This document shows, in pieces, positions 1-6,980 of a stretch of DNA of 13,738 bases. The notes below the pieces were generated by a model, which saw only the letters and a list, made by a program, of their open reading frames with translations, did not search any database and was not told where the DNA came from. The first letter of the stretch is position 1; each line of letters starts with the position of its first letter. Both the position numbers and the translations under genes were made by a program. This stretch comes from Phycisphaerae bacterium (GTDB taxonomy: Bacteria; Planctomycetota; Phycisphaerae; Sedimentisphaerales; Anaerohalosphaeraceae): NCBI GenBank assembly GCA_021736615.1, contig JAIPFN010000143.1, positions 1-13,738 on the forward strand, read 5' to 3'.

Positions 1-712
1 GCCTGGCCTTCATCTTTGCAAAAGGAGCAGCCCTAAGCTCGTCCAACTCTTCAAAAATCTTATCAACCTCAGCGACAGACTGTTCACCCGTTTCAAGGCT
101 GTACGTATGATACTTGGAGTATCCGATCCGGGCGACCGCTTTGTTTCGCATCTTAACCAGACGCAGATAATCATCAATGACAGCATTGCCGACTTCCTTG
201 CTGGCGAGCCATGCCTTTTTGTGCTCCTCGGAGTCCTTCGATGTTGTCATTATGCGATATATATCGGTCATCGTGGTTTCCTTACCGTCGATATGACCGC
301 GATAGTTATTGTATTTTTCGGTAATGGAAGTACTCAGTTCAATGATGTCTTTGAGCAGTTGCGTGTCCATTTGACTGTTCTGGTACGCAAAATACAATTT
401 GTCCATTTGACGTGCAAGACGATGGTCGCCGACATTGCCGGAATCTTTCATGCGCTTTAGAAATTCAAAATCGTCGCTACTCGTATATATGTCATTGATC
501 GCAAGGCGGAGTTCTTTAAGCTTGTTGAAATGCTCCTTTGCACCGGTGATCTCGGCGGTGTACATCGTGCGGTTTGCCTCTGCCCGGAGCGGGTCAATGA
601 CGCTTACATGGCGATCAATAAACGCCTGCATCTGTTTTTCTTCTTTCGTAGCACAGCCTGCCGTCAGAGCGGCAATGGCAACAACTGAAACACATAAACG
701 TAATAACTTCAT
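1..712 (-). CDS. M2 family (ACE-like) metallopeptidase, lipoprotein, N-terminal part
   Basis: This gene runs off the left edge; 237 codons are visible. The ATG at 712 is preceded by AGAGGTG about 7 bases upstream, a good ribosome binding site. Residues 1-21 form a lipoprotein signal ending in LTAGC, which would anchor the mature protein in a membrane facing the periplasm. The remainder is helical and matches my recollection of the N-terminal lid of bacterial peptidase M2 (angiotensin-converting-enzyme family): ANRTMYTAEITG, LKRMKDSGNVGD, the stretch around QMDKLYFAYQ, DGKETTMTDI, and KAWLASKEVG followed by LVKMRNKAVARIGY. The zinc motif HEXXH expected in the second half lies outside the window, so catalysis cannot be confirmed. 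M2 enzymes are dipeptidyl carboxypeptidases. The gene starts 39 bp after a URO-D gene on the same strand and may be its last operon partner. An M3-type thimet peptidase is the main alternative, but the spacing of the helices fits M2 better. Confidence 0.82.
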   Translation of the reverse strand, partial: MKLLRLCVSVVAIAALTAGCATKEEKQMQAFIDRHVSVIDPLRAEANRTMYTAEITGAKEHFNKLKELRLAINDIYTSSDDFEFLKRMKDSGNVGDHRLARQMDKLYFAYQNSQMDTQLLKDIIELSTSITEKYNNYRGHIDGKETTMTDIYRIMTTSKDSEEHKKAWLASKEVGNAVIDDYLRLVKMRNKAVARIGYSKYHTYSLETGEQSVAEVDKIFEELDELRAAPFAKMKAR

Positions 713-751
713 ATAATCACCTCTATCAAAAAAACAATAACTTACTTTAAT

Positions 752-1876
752 TTAAAATGCCATTCTCCCCCAGCCTTTTTGCCCGCCGTCTAATTTCGGC
801 AAACCAAGAATTTCGCGACCGAGCGAAACGTAGTATCGGTAATTTTCAAGCGGCACGCCGTTTGGTATTCGGTGGTCGATGCCAAATACAATCCCGCCGC
901 CCTGCTGCATCATCGGCTGCATTTTGTATTCAAGTTCCTTGCGGATGTCTTCTTTGCTTTTAAACAAGACGAATTTATCTATGCCGCCGAGCATTGCCAG
1001 TTTATTTCCGTATTTCTTTCTCGCTTCGACAATATCCATTCCGGCGTTCGGCTCGAACGGGTGCATTACGTTAACCCCACAGTCCATAAAAGCATCGAGC
1101 AGCGGACGCATATCGCCGTCGCTGTCCTGGTTAAACAATTTAGTGCCATTGGCAGATAACAACTCCCAGACGGCGAGATAGTATGGCTTGAAGTATTCAA
1201 TCACCTGACCGGGGCCGACCATTGGGCCTGCTTTTCCTGCCATGTCTTCGTGTGCAAAGAGTTGGTCGATAACGAGTTGGTCCGTAACACGCTGAAGACA
1301 TTTGACGCAGGTGTCGGTGAGCGTGGAGTAGATGTCGTTTATCAGTTCCGGCCAGTCGAATAGAGCCAGGCAAGCGCGTTCTTCGCCCATCAGTTCCCGC
1401 AGGATGTCCCATGCACCGGGCATTTCGGCACGAACGACCCACCCTTGCTTCTGGAGTTCTATAGCCTTTCCAACTGCCTGCTGATCGATACGATCTTCGC
1501 TGAAAATGAAGTACTGTTTCAACTTTTGCCAGTCTTCGGGCTTACTTACGGGATAGTCCATCGGCAGAGGAAGCGTAGCTGTTTTTTTGCATAGTTTGGT
1601 TGTCCGCCCGAGATGATCTCTTTCGATACGATAGTCATCGTCCTCTTGAAGCACCTGTGTAGGCGGCGTACCGAAAGCACCAAGTGTCGCGCCGCAGTCA
1701 ACGTATGGTACATAGTCCCAGTCAAAACCGACCATGTCAATTTCTTCCAGAGTAGCACCCTGGGCCTTCCATTCTTCAGGTAAACCAATAAGAGGCCCGA
1801 ACAGTTCGCAGAACATCGGGCGGTCAAAATCACCAAAACTCATTAAATCAATATATTGCTGTCGATTCCACTTCAT
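752..1876 (-). CDS. Uroporphyrinogen decarboxylase (URO-D) superfamily protein, paralogue 1
   Basis: A 374-residue cytoplasmic protein without a signal peptide. It belongs to the URO-D superfamily, which contains uroporphyrinogen decarboxylase and the corrinoid/thiol methyltransferases MtaA, MtbA and CmuA. Family marks are HEDMAGKAGP (209-218), DSDGD (251-255) at a strand end, HPFEPNAGMD (272-281), GGID (297-300) and IDHRIPNGVPLENYRYY (333-349), the last a common C-terminal signature of this group. It has no HXC...C zinc motif of the MtaA type, and it sits in a catabolic rather than a haem cluster, so true HemE activity is unlikely. The conserved E210, D211, D253, D255, E275 and H335 could form a carboxylate/His pocket; this is inference. 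It shares most of these positions with the gene at 3351-4331. The ATG at 1876 has only a weak purine-rich stretch upstream and follows the transporter stop by 28 bp, so translational coupling is likely. The substrate is unknown. Confidence 0.85.
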   Translation of the reverse strand: MKWNRQQYIDLMSFGDFDRPMFCELFGPLIGLPEEWKAQGATLEEIDMVGFDWDYVPYVDCGATLGAFGTPPTQVLQEDDDYRIERDHLGRTTKLCKKTATLPLPMDYPVSKPEDWQKLKQYFIFSEDRIDQQAVGKAIELQKQGWVVRAEMPGAWDILRELMGEERACLALFDWPELINDIYSTLTDTCVKCLQRVTDQLVIDQLFAHEDMAGKAGPMVGPGQVIEYFKPYYLAVWELLSANGTKLFNQDSDGDMRPLLDAFMDCGVNVMHPFEPNAGMDIVEARKKYGNKLAMLGGIDKFVLFKSKEDIRKELEYKMQPMMQQGGGIVFGIDHRIPNGVPLENYRYYVSLGREILGLPKLDGGQKGWGRMAF

Positions 1877-1904
1877 TACTACAAATCTTTCTTTTGTGAG
1901 ATAA

Positions 1905-3185
1905 TTATTTTGCTATCAATTTATTTAAATCTCCTACCAGCCCCATTACGCCCTGATAACTCATAAAGAGCGAGAAACAAGAAATGAAGGCAAGTGCGGC
2001 CCATTCTATGGGTTTGGGCCTATATTCTTTTTGTTTAATATGTCGGGCTGAAAGGTACATCAAACCCAGTAGTGCCATGGGCATAACAACCGAAATTCCG
2101 GCTTGTGACAATAGCAGCAGAAAAACCGGGCGGTTCATGAAAACGCCGAAAATGCTGACAATGGTCAACAAGGCCAGAATGATTCTTTTTGGGGATGATT
2201 GTGTGTTGCGCTTACGGCCTTTGAGGTCGTCTGTGAGCCAGGGAATTACCATCATGTTGGGCAAGTGCGAAGATGTTCCGGCTGCCATGATACCAATCGC
2301 AAATACAAACAATGCCAGCGGCCCGAAGAGGGGTTTTAGCATTGGTATCATTTCTTTGATGTGGTTCATTTTCTGGCCCTCCATGTAGAGGGTAGAAGTT
2401 GCCGTAATCATTACGGCGGCGCTTAGGATGAACATCATCGACGCACTGACCAATGCATCGCGTTTTTGTATTTTCCAGTCATCCATTGTCCAGCCGTGTT
2501 CTTTGACCTGACCGCTTCTGATAAGGAAAGCGAATACCGATACTGTTGTACCTACCATGCCGGCAAGGATAACCATCGCATTGTTGTCGCTGCCCTTGGC
2601 AACTGCGGGCATACTTGGCACAAAACCTTTGAGTACGATTTTGATGTCCGGGAAAAACCAGATCGCCGAGCCGATAAACGCTATCCCCATCAATGCGACC
2701 ATGATGCTGAGCATCGCTTCAAAACGTTTTGTATTTCCGATGAGTATCAAACCATAGACGAAAATCGCCAGTGCTATTCCGGCGACCTTGCGATCAAGGT
2801 CATATTGCCACGCCTCTTTGAACCATACGATCAACACGTCGGCTAGCAGTCCGATCATTGCCATCAGTGCCGAAAGAATGATGATCGACAGTGCGCCCCA
2901 GAGAACCCATGCAAAAGCCGGATGGATGTGCTTGCAGTAGCCTTCCATTACTGTCATTCCCGTCGCCATTGTATACCGGCTGAAGAAATTTATCAGGTAC
3001 CATGTTATCAGGCAACTTAACAGTACCGCCCAAAGCAGTTGGGTTCCATAGTTGGCACCTGCTTTGCTCATTGCTGTCAGGCTGCCTGTTCCGATGTTGT
3101 AACCGATAAGAAAAATACCGGGCATCAGTGAAGCCAGTACTCTCTTAAAGCTTGATTTATTTTTTCCTGAATCAGCTTGATCCAT
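1905..3185 (-). CDS. Divergent Nramp-family (LeuT-fold) transporter lacking metal-binding residues
   Basis: A 426-residue integral membrane protein with about 11 hydrophobic segments. The ATG at 3185 is preferred because AAAGGG lies 6-7 bases upstream; an in-frame GTG at 3257 would add 24 polar residues and has no ribosome binding site. Similarity to Nramp is clear in TM1 (PGIFLIGYNIGTGSL, 22-36), the following YG..LLW.VLL stretch (46-56), and TM6 (VGTTVSVFAFLIRS, 211-224). Canonical Nramp proteins coordinate Mn/Fe with Asp and Asn of the TM1 DPGN motif and Met of the TM6 MPH motif. Here DPGN reads GTGS (32-35) and MPH reads SVF (216-218), so all these ligands are replaced. Divalent metal transport by the usual mechanism is therefore doubtful, and an organic or other solute is possible. 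It lies between two URO-D paralogues, 28 bp before the downstream one, and has its own candidate promoter and palindrome upstream. Confidence 0.85.
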   Translation of the reverse strand: MDQADSGKNKSSFKRVLASLMPGIFLIGYNIGTGSLTAMSKAGANYGTQLLWAVLLSCLITWYLINFFSRYTMATGMTVMEGYCKHIHPAFAWVLWGALSIIILSALMAMIGLLADVLIVWFKEAWQYDLDRKVAGIALAIFVYGLILIGNTKRFEAMLSIMVALMGIAFIGSAIWFFPDIKIVLKGFVPSMPAVAKGSDNNAMVILAGMVGTTVSVFAFLIRSGQVKEHGWTMDDWKIQKRDALVSASMMFILSAAVMITATSTLYMEGQKMNHIKEMIPMLKPLFGPLALFVFAIGIMAAGTSSHLPNMMVIPWLTDDLKGRKRNTQSSPKRIILALLTIVSIFGVFMNRPVFLLLLSQAGISVVMPMALLGLMYLSARHIKQKEYRPKPIEWAALAFISCFSLFMSYQGVMGLVGDLNKLIAK

Positions 3186-3199
3186 AGTATGCCCTTTCA

Positions 3200-3211
3200 A
3201 TTCAGCTGAAT
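3200..3211. promoter_or_regulatory. Perfect 12-bp palindrome, possible operator
   Basis: ATTCAGCTGAAT is its own reverse complement. It lies 4 bases downstream of a TATAAT box and 14 bases upstream of the transporter ATG, so it covers the expected transcription start. This is a typical position for a repressor site. A 12-bp palindrome can arise by chance in a window of this size, so the position is the main argument. No regulator gene is visible in the window. Confidence 0.35.
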
Positions 3212-3215
3212 AGCA

Positions 3216-3243
3216 ATTATAGAGATATTCTACTAAAAAGCAA
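3216..3243 (-). promoter_or_regulatory. Sigma-70-like promoter for the transporter / URO-D / peptidase unit
   Basis: On the minus strand TTGCTT (3243-3238) is followed, after 16 bases, by a perfect TATAAT (3221-3216). The predicted start is near 3209, about 24 bases before the ATG at 3185. The promoter sits in a 165-bp gap that breaks an otherwise tightly packed series, which suggests the left three genes can be transcribed separately. This is a sequence match only; AT-rich gaps yield such matches fairly often. Confidence 0.45.
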
Positions 3244-3350
3244 TGGCATAAGTGCACTTTCTTTTATTGTGAGCTGGTTTATTTGGCGACACTTATAATA
3301 TCGGCACCCTGCCTGACATTCGCAGTCAGCTGGAAGACAACAGCAAAGCA

Positions 3351-4331
3351 TTACGCGGTGTATTCATCCAGCAGTTTGAGGAAGATTCGATAATTTTCCA
3401 GCGATACTGACGGCGGTGTCTGGTGGTCGACGCTTGGGATGAAGCCGCCTGACTTCATCAGCGGGACGAGTCTTTCGAATTCGGCTCGCATGGCCTGTTC
3501 GCCTTTGGTCATGACCATTTTGTCATAGTGGCCGACCATCACCAGGTTGGGGAACTGCTCGCGCAGTGCCATTCCGTCTACGCCCGCCTGTCGTTCGAGC
3601 GGCAGTACGCCGTCGACGCCGTTGTCGAGCAGCCACGGGACGAGCAGTGTTACGTCACCGTCTGTGTCTACTATCGTAACCATTTCCATTTCTTTGCAGC
3701 GGGCGATGAGCTTTTCGTAATACGGCGAGAGAAATTCGTCCATCAGCTGACGTGAAATCATCGGGCCGTTGTTGTAGGACATGTCTTCTGCGATTGTCAT
3801 AAATACTGGGTTGCCGATCTTTGCGATCTGGTCCAAAATACCGAGGTTGAATTCAAGCAGGTCGCTGTTGATCTTGTGGAGAAGTTCTGGCTGGTCGTAA
3901 AAGGCCATCATCAAAATCGTAAAGCCCATCATTGTCCGCGGGAACCAGAAGAAACCTTCCAAAGTAATCCAGATGACGGCGTCGCCGGCCTCCTGTCGTT
4001 TGAGCCATGGGGTCATACCTTCTATGGCCGCACTGTGGTCGGGAAAGAGGTACTGTTTGTGCTTGAGGTAATCGTCCATGTTCTTTACAACGCCCTCGAC
4101 ATGGTGCTGGGAGGCTTCGATGGTCGCTTCGGTGGTTGAGAACCAGTACTGCTTGTAGGGGTCGAGGCCGAAATAATCGTGTATCTCGAAAATGTCCGTC
4201 ATATCAGAATCCAAACCGTCCTTGTGCCAGCGGGCAACAGTTTCATCCCACCACATGGCCCATTCCCATTTGGGAAGACGGTCAACTTGCTGGAAGTTCA
4301 TTAAAGCTCTAAAACGTTCTACATGATCCAT
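3351..4331 (-). CDS. Uroporphyrinogen decarboxylase (URO-D) superfamily protein, paralogue 2
   Basis: A 326-residue soluble protein, slightly shorter than typical URO-D proteins (about 340-370). Family marks are AEDMSYNNGP (181-190), VDTDGDVTLLVPWLLDNGVD (221-240), LPLERQAGVDGM (243-254) and VDHQTPPSVSLENYR (301-315), in the same order as in the paralogue at 752-1876. Conserved in both are E182/D183, D224, D226, E246 and H303. The protein holds a single cysteine (C212), so it cannot carry the Cys-ligated zinc of MtaA/CmuA methyltransferases. The N-terminus MDHVERFRALMNFQQVDRLP is the usual opening of non-HemE members of this family. The ATG at 4331 has AAAGGG about 8 bases upstream and starts 22 bp after the stop of the HZS-alpha-like gene, so the two are probably cotranscribed. 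It may be a methyltransferase or a decarboxylase; the substrate is not predictable from the sequence. Confidence 0.85.
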   Translation of the reverse strand: MDHVERFRALMNFQQVDRLPKWEWAMWWDETVARWHKDGLDSDMTDIFEIHDYFGLDPYKQYWFSTTEATIEASQHHVEGVVKNMDDYLKHKQYLFPDHSAAIEGMTPWLKRQEAGDAVIWITLEGFFWFPRTMMGFTILMMAFYDQPELLHKINSDLLEFNLGILDQIAKIGNPVFMTIAEDMSYNNGPMISRQLMDEFLSPYYEKLIARCKEMEMVTIVDTDGDVTLLVPWLLDNGVDGVLPLERQAGVDGMALREQFPNLVMVGHYDKMVMTKGEQAMRAEFERLVPLMKSGGFIPSVDHQTPPSVSLENYRIFLKLLDEYTA

Positions 4332-4353
4332 GGAATAACCCTTTATTTATATA

Positions 4354-6834
4354 CTATTTATTTCTGTTCTTAATGCTTTCATTTGCGACCGCCGTCGAAT
4401 CTCCGTCCTGGCGGATGTTGAAGCGGTTGATGTCCGGAGCGGTTCCTACCCTTGGGCGAAGCTTGAGTGTTTCGATATGCTTAAAGTCAGGATCATCCAT
4501 TTGACGGATCTCTTCGTGACCAAGGTACGGACAATTAGTATCGATCCATGCGATTAAGCGTCGCTGGCTTGCCGGGTCGATCTTTACATTATGATGCTTA
4601 CCGCTGGTAGCGTTTTCAAGTAATTTGCTCTTGTACGAGAACACACTCATCGGAGCGAGGGTCTTTAGGGAACTCGAATCATTTGTGCCATATCCTTCAA
4701 CAATGAAGGCACCAGCCAAACTGATCTTCTCCTTGTTACTTCCCCATCCGGTACTTCCAGAAACAAAGGTGAGATACGGTTCGGTGAACGGAGACTTATC
4801 GTTCTTGCGATGACCGGCCCGGCCCCTGAACTTATGGTCACTATCGCGGAAAGTCATGTCGAGTCTTTCGCGAGCCTTTGGATTCTTATCGCCCTGATGG
4901 CATGAACCGCAATTCTTGTCGAGAATCGGCTGGACGAAACGTGTGTAACCAATTGATTCACTGCCCCATGGCGGCGGAGTGATCTCAGCAGGCCCTTTCT
5001 TCTGGGCGATGCTTCGAACGGTCATGGACGGTACGTTGTCACGCTGTTCGTGGCAGCCGACACAACCTCTTACTTCGCCGGGCATAACACCGGTAAACGA
5101 ACGCATGGTCTGAACGCAGCGATACTGATCGTCGAGCAGCTGGAAATAGAGAGCTTTACCGGCAGGGATTTTCACATTGATGGAACCGTCTTTTTCAACG
5201 GGGACGGTTCCGAGAATACGCTTGACTGTTTCCGGGTGATGCGGGGCAACTGCAGGTCCGTCGTGCTGGACGGTCTTTAGCCAGGTGCTGTAAGTCTTCG
5301 GGTCCATCTCGATAACACGCAGATAATTGACCAGTCCCTCTGGAATATCGGTCCCCTCCAAAACATTATTAGAGTACAGAATTCCCGGTTCGAGCGGCTT
5401 TTGGTCCTTACCGATGACCGGCCATTTTACCATATCCGGCTTGACACGCGGTTTGGGGCGGCTCTTTAACGGGATGGCGTGGAAGATATTCTTATTCCCG
5501 GCATAGAGCAATTCCATGTTTCCATAGACGTCCATCAAATAAAGATCAAACCGAAAACCGCCGTGTCCCTTCTTAGATGCGGAGACGAGGAAATACTCTT
5601 CGCTCAAAGGATACGGACTTTTGTAGGCACCGTAGTTGCCGGAGTTATGATATTCCACAGGAAGCTTCGGATCGCCTGGGCCGTCGCCAGATTCGGGCCA
5701 AGGCAAATGCTGAGTTACTTTGTAAAGGCCATCGGGGTAATTGCGTCCCTTGGACGGGTCGATGATTCCTATGCAACCGTTAAACCACTGGTGATGACCT
5801 ACGCCGCAAAACATGATCTTCTCGCTGCCGGGAATCGGACGGGCCTCTGTTATATGGTCGGGCCATACGCTTTGATTGCCCCAGAAAACACTTGTACCGG
5901 TTCCGTCGGGATTTGTCGTCCAGAGGCTTTGAACACGCCACAGGGCCTTGTCGGTGTACTCCCAGCGCGTGTAGAGTACCTGGCCGTTATTCATCATCGC
6001 CGGCAGGAAGTCGGGTTCGTTGTTGCGGCTGATAATGTAGATATTTTTGCCGTCACCGTCACAGCGTGCAAGCACCGGTGAGGGTGTACTGGGCAAACAA
6101 CGGACATATGTATTGCCGCGAGTCGTCGTAAAAATGATCTTTCCGTCCGGCGTGTACATTGGGTCGAGGTCATCATAGTCCCCGAAGGTCAACTGTTTGA
6201 ATCCGGTTGTGTCGGCGTTGATCTCGTAAAGATGAAACGCGTTATCGTCTTTGGGCTTCATACAGAAGACGACCTTCTCACCGTCATACGAAAGTTCCGG
6301 CCGCCAGAAGAAACCTTTATCTTCACCGACTAGCTCGGTTACTTTTGAATCCGGGTCAAGGCCGTTGATGACGACCAGTCGGCCGGTACCGCTGACAAAC
6401 TGGCCGGTGCGGTGCAGCGTTTCATGCTCCCAACTTGCGTAAAGATGTTCGTGTTTCCAGACTTCTCCCTTTGCGTGAGTGAAGTCGTTATCAATAGCCA
6501 GAATACGAGTAAAATCCAGTAGCGGATTGCTCAATGCGATGTCGCGCTTTATAGCTCTGAGCCTTAAGTATAAAGCTTTCGATTCTTTATCCGGCCCGGA
6601 TTTGCGTTTCTCTATCTCGTCAAGTTCGGCGAGTTGCTTCGAGAAATCGAGCTTCGGATTCTGCATTTTTAGTCGAATCGCCATTTCGCGTGCGTAGACC
6701 AGCTCCTGTTCGACATCCTGCAAGTTGACCTCGCCGCCGGCCTGGAAAAGCCAATCGTCTTCAAGCGTAGAAGACTTAACTTGACCGCAATGAATAAGCA
6801 ATAATGAGACAAGGGCTATGTATAACCTCTTCAT
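4354..6834 (-). CDS. Secreted TolB-like propeller protein with two c-type haem sites, hydrazine synthase alpha-like
   Basis: An 826-residue exported protein. The ATG at 6834 is chosen because AAAGGA lies 7 bases upstream and the product begins with a signal peptide (KRLYIALVSLLLIHC); an in-frame GTG at 6903 adds 23 residues that would spoil it. After the signal comes a helical region (43-118) in which an NP.LDF motif occurs twice. Next are PD40/TolB-type propeller blades, for example RPELSYDGEKVVF (178-190), DPMYTPDGKIIF (224-235) and DFLPAMMNNGQVLY (275-288). The C-terminal third has two haem c motifs, CVGCH (591-595) and CGSCH (642-646). This order (propeller, middle domain with haem, C-terminal domain with haem) matches the hydrazine synthase alpha subunit of anammox bacteria, and related proteins of unknown function are, as I recall, common in other Planctomycetota. 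No beta or gamma subunit is present, so hydrazine synthesis is not implied. A periplasmic redox role is inferred. Confidence 0.82.
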   Translation of the reverse strand: MKRLYIALVSLLLIHCGQVKSSTLEDDWLFQAGGEVNLQDVEQELVYAREMAIRLKMQNPKLDFSKQLAELDEIEKRKSGPDKESKALYLRLRAIKRDIALSNPLLDFTRILAIDNDFTHAKGEVWKHEHLYASWEHETLHRTGQFVSGTGRLVVINGLDPDSKVTELVGEDKGFFWRPELSYDGEKVVFCMKPKDDNAFHLYEINADTTGFKQLTFGDYDDLDPMYTPDGKIIFTTTRGNTYVRCLPSTPSPVLARCDGDGKNIYIISRNNEPDFLPAMMNNGQVLYTRWEYTDKALWRVQSLWTTNPDGTGTSVFWGNQSVWPDHITEARPIPGSEKIMFCGVGHHQWFNGCIGIIDPSKGRNYPDGLYKVTQHLPWPESGDGPGDPKLPVEYHNSGNYGAYKSPYPLSEEYFLVSASKKGHGGFRFDLYLMDVYGNMELLYAGNKNIFHAIPLKSRPKPRVKPDMVKWPVIGKDQKPLEPGILYSNNVLEGTDIPEGLVNYLRVIEMDPKTYSTWLKTVQHDGPAVAPHHPETVKRILGTVPVEKDGSINVKIPAGKALYFQLLDDQYRCVQTMRSFTGVMPGEVRGCVGCHEQRDNVPSMTVRSIAQKKGPAEITPPPWGSESIGYTRFVQPILDKNCGSCHQGDKNPKARERLDMTFRDSDHKFRGRAGHRKNDKSPFTEPYLTFVSGSTGWGSNKEKISLAGAFIVEGYGTNDSSSLKTLAPMSVFSYKSKLLENATSGKHHNVKIDPASQRRLIAWIDTNCPYLGHEEIRQMDDPDFKHIETLKLRPRVGTAPDINRFNIRQDGDSTAVANESIKNRNK

Positions 6835-6939
6835 CTTATTTCCTTTATTGAGATTAGCACAGCATGGGCATAGCCGCATAACATGAAATGCACATAAACT
6901 CACTATCCTTTATCAAATTAAATTGTTTGCCTACGTTGT

Positions 6940-6966
6940 ACTGTAAATTTCTGATGAATCTGTCAA
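6940..6966 (-). promoter_or_regulatory. Possible promoter for the diheme propeller gene
   Basis: A perfect TTGACA (6966-6961) lies shortly after the pseudopilin stop codon. The best -10 candidate is TACAGT (6945-6940) at a short 15-base spacing, about 105 bases before the ATG at 6834. The -35 is good but the -10 is poor, so this is weak support. The rest of the 146-bp gap (6835-6980) shows no convincing terminator or gene. Confidence 0.25.
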
Positions 6967-6980
6967 TTTAAATCGGAGTC

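Noticed and set aside
107..716. Plus-strand ORFs at 107-460 and 435-716.
   Set aside because: The minus strand here encodes a convincing M2 peptidase N-terminus with a lipoprotein signal and ribosome binding site; the plus-strand frames are shadows.
752..1876. Calling either URO-D gene hemE (tetrapyrrole synthesis).
   Set aside because: The sequences match the non-HemE clades with the DH..P.....ENYR ending, occur as two paralogues, and lie in a catabolic cluster without other haem genes.
3285..3350. In-frame continuation after the URO-D stop at 3351, 22 codons ending in ADIISVAK, which could suggest a premature stop.
   Set aside because: 22 open codons are not statistically unusual, and the URO-D protein already ends with a normal family C-terminus (LENYR followed by a short helix).
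3301..3350. Possible terminator hairpin CTGAC...GTCAG between the URO-D and transporter genes.
   Set aside because: The stem is only 5 bp with no U-tract following, too weak for an intrinsic terminator.
3217..3351. A 44-codon minus-strand ORF (MLCCCLPADC...) overlapping the URO-D stop as TAATG and very rich in Cys (7 in the first 21 residues).
   Set aside because: No ribosome binding site, its 3' half overlaps the -35/-10 promoter match at 3216-3243, and the length is within chance expectation. Conservation in relatives would be needed to revive it.
5479..6081. 200-codon ORF on the plus strand.
   Set aside because: It lies fully within the diheme propeller gene on the other strand, has no recognisable domain, and the minus-strand frame has clear motifs and a signal peptide.
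4354..6834. Calling the diheme protein a hydrazine synthase subunit (anammox).
   Set aside because: Only the alpha-like architecture is present; there is no beta/gamma gene or other anammox gene, and a key Tyr position appears to be Asp. Proteins of this architecture are, as I recall, common in non-anammox Planctomycetota.
6835..6903. Upstream GTG start for the diheme protein (6903), and a 12-codon ORF starting MCISCYAAM in the same leader.
   Set aside because: The extension would place 23 polar and Cys-containing residues ahead of the signal peptide, and the small ORF is too short to support; the ATG at 6834 has a better-spaced AAAGGA.
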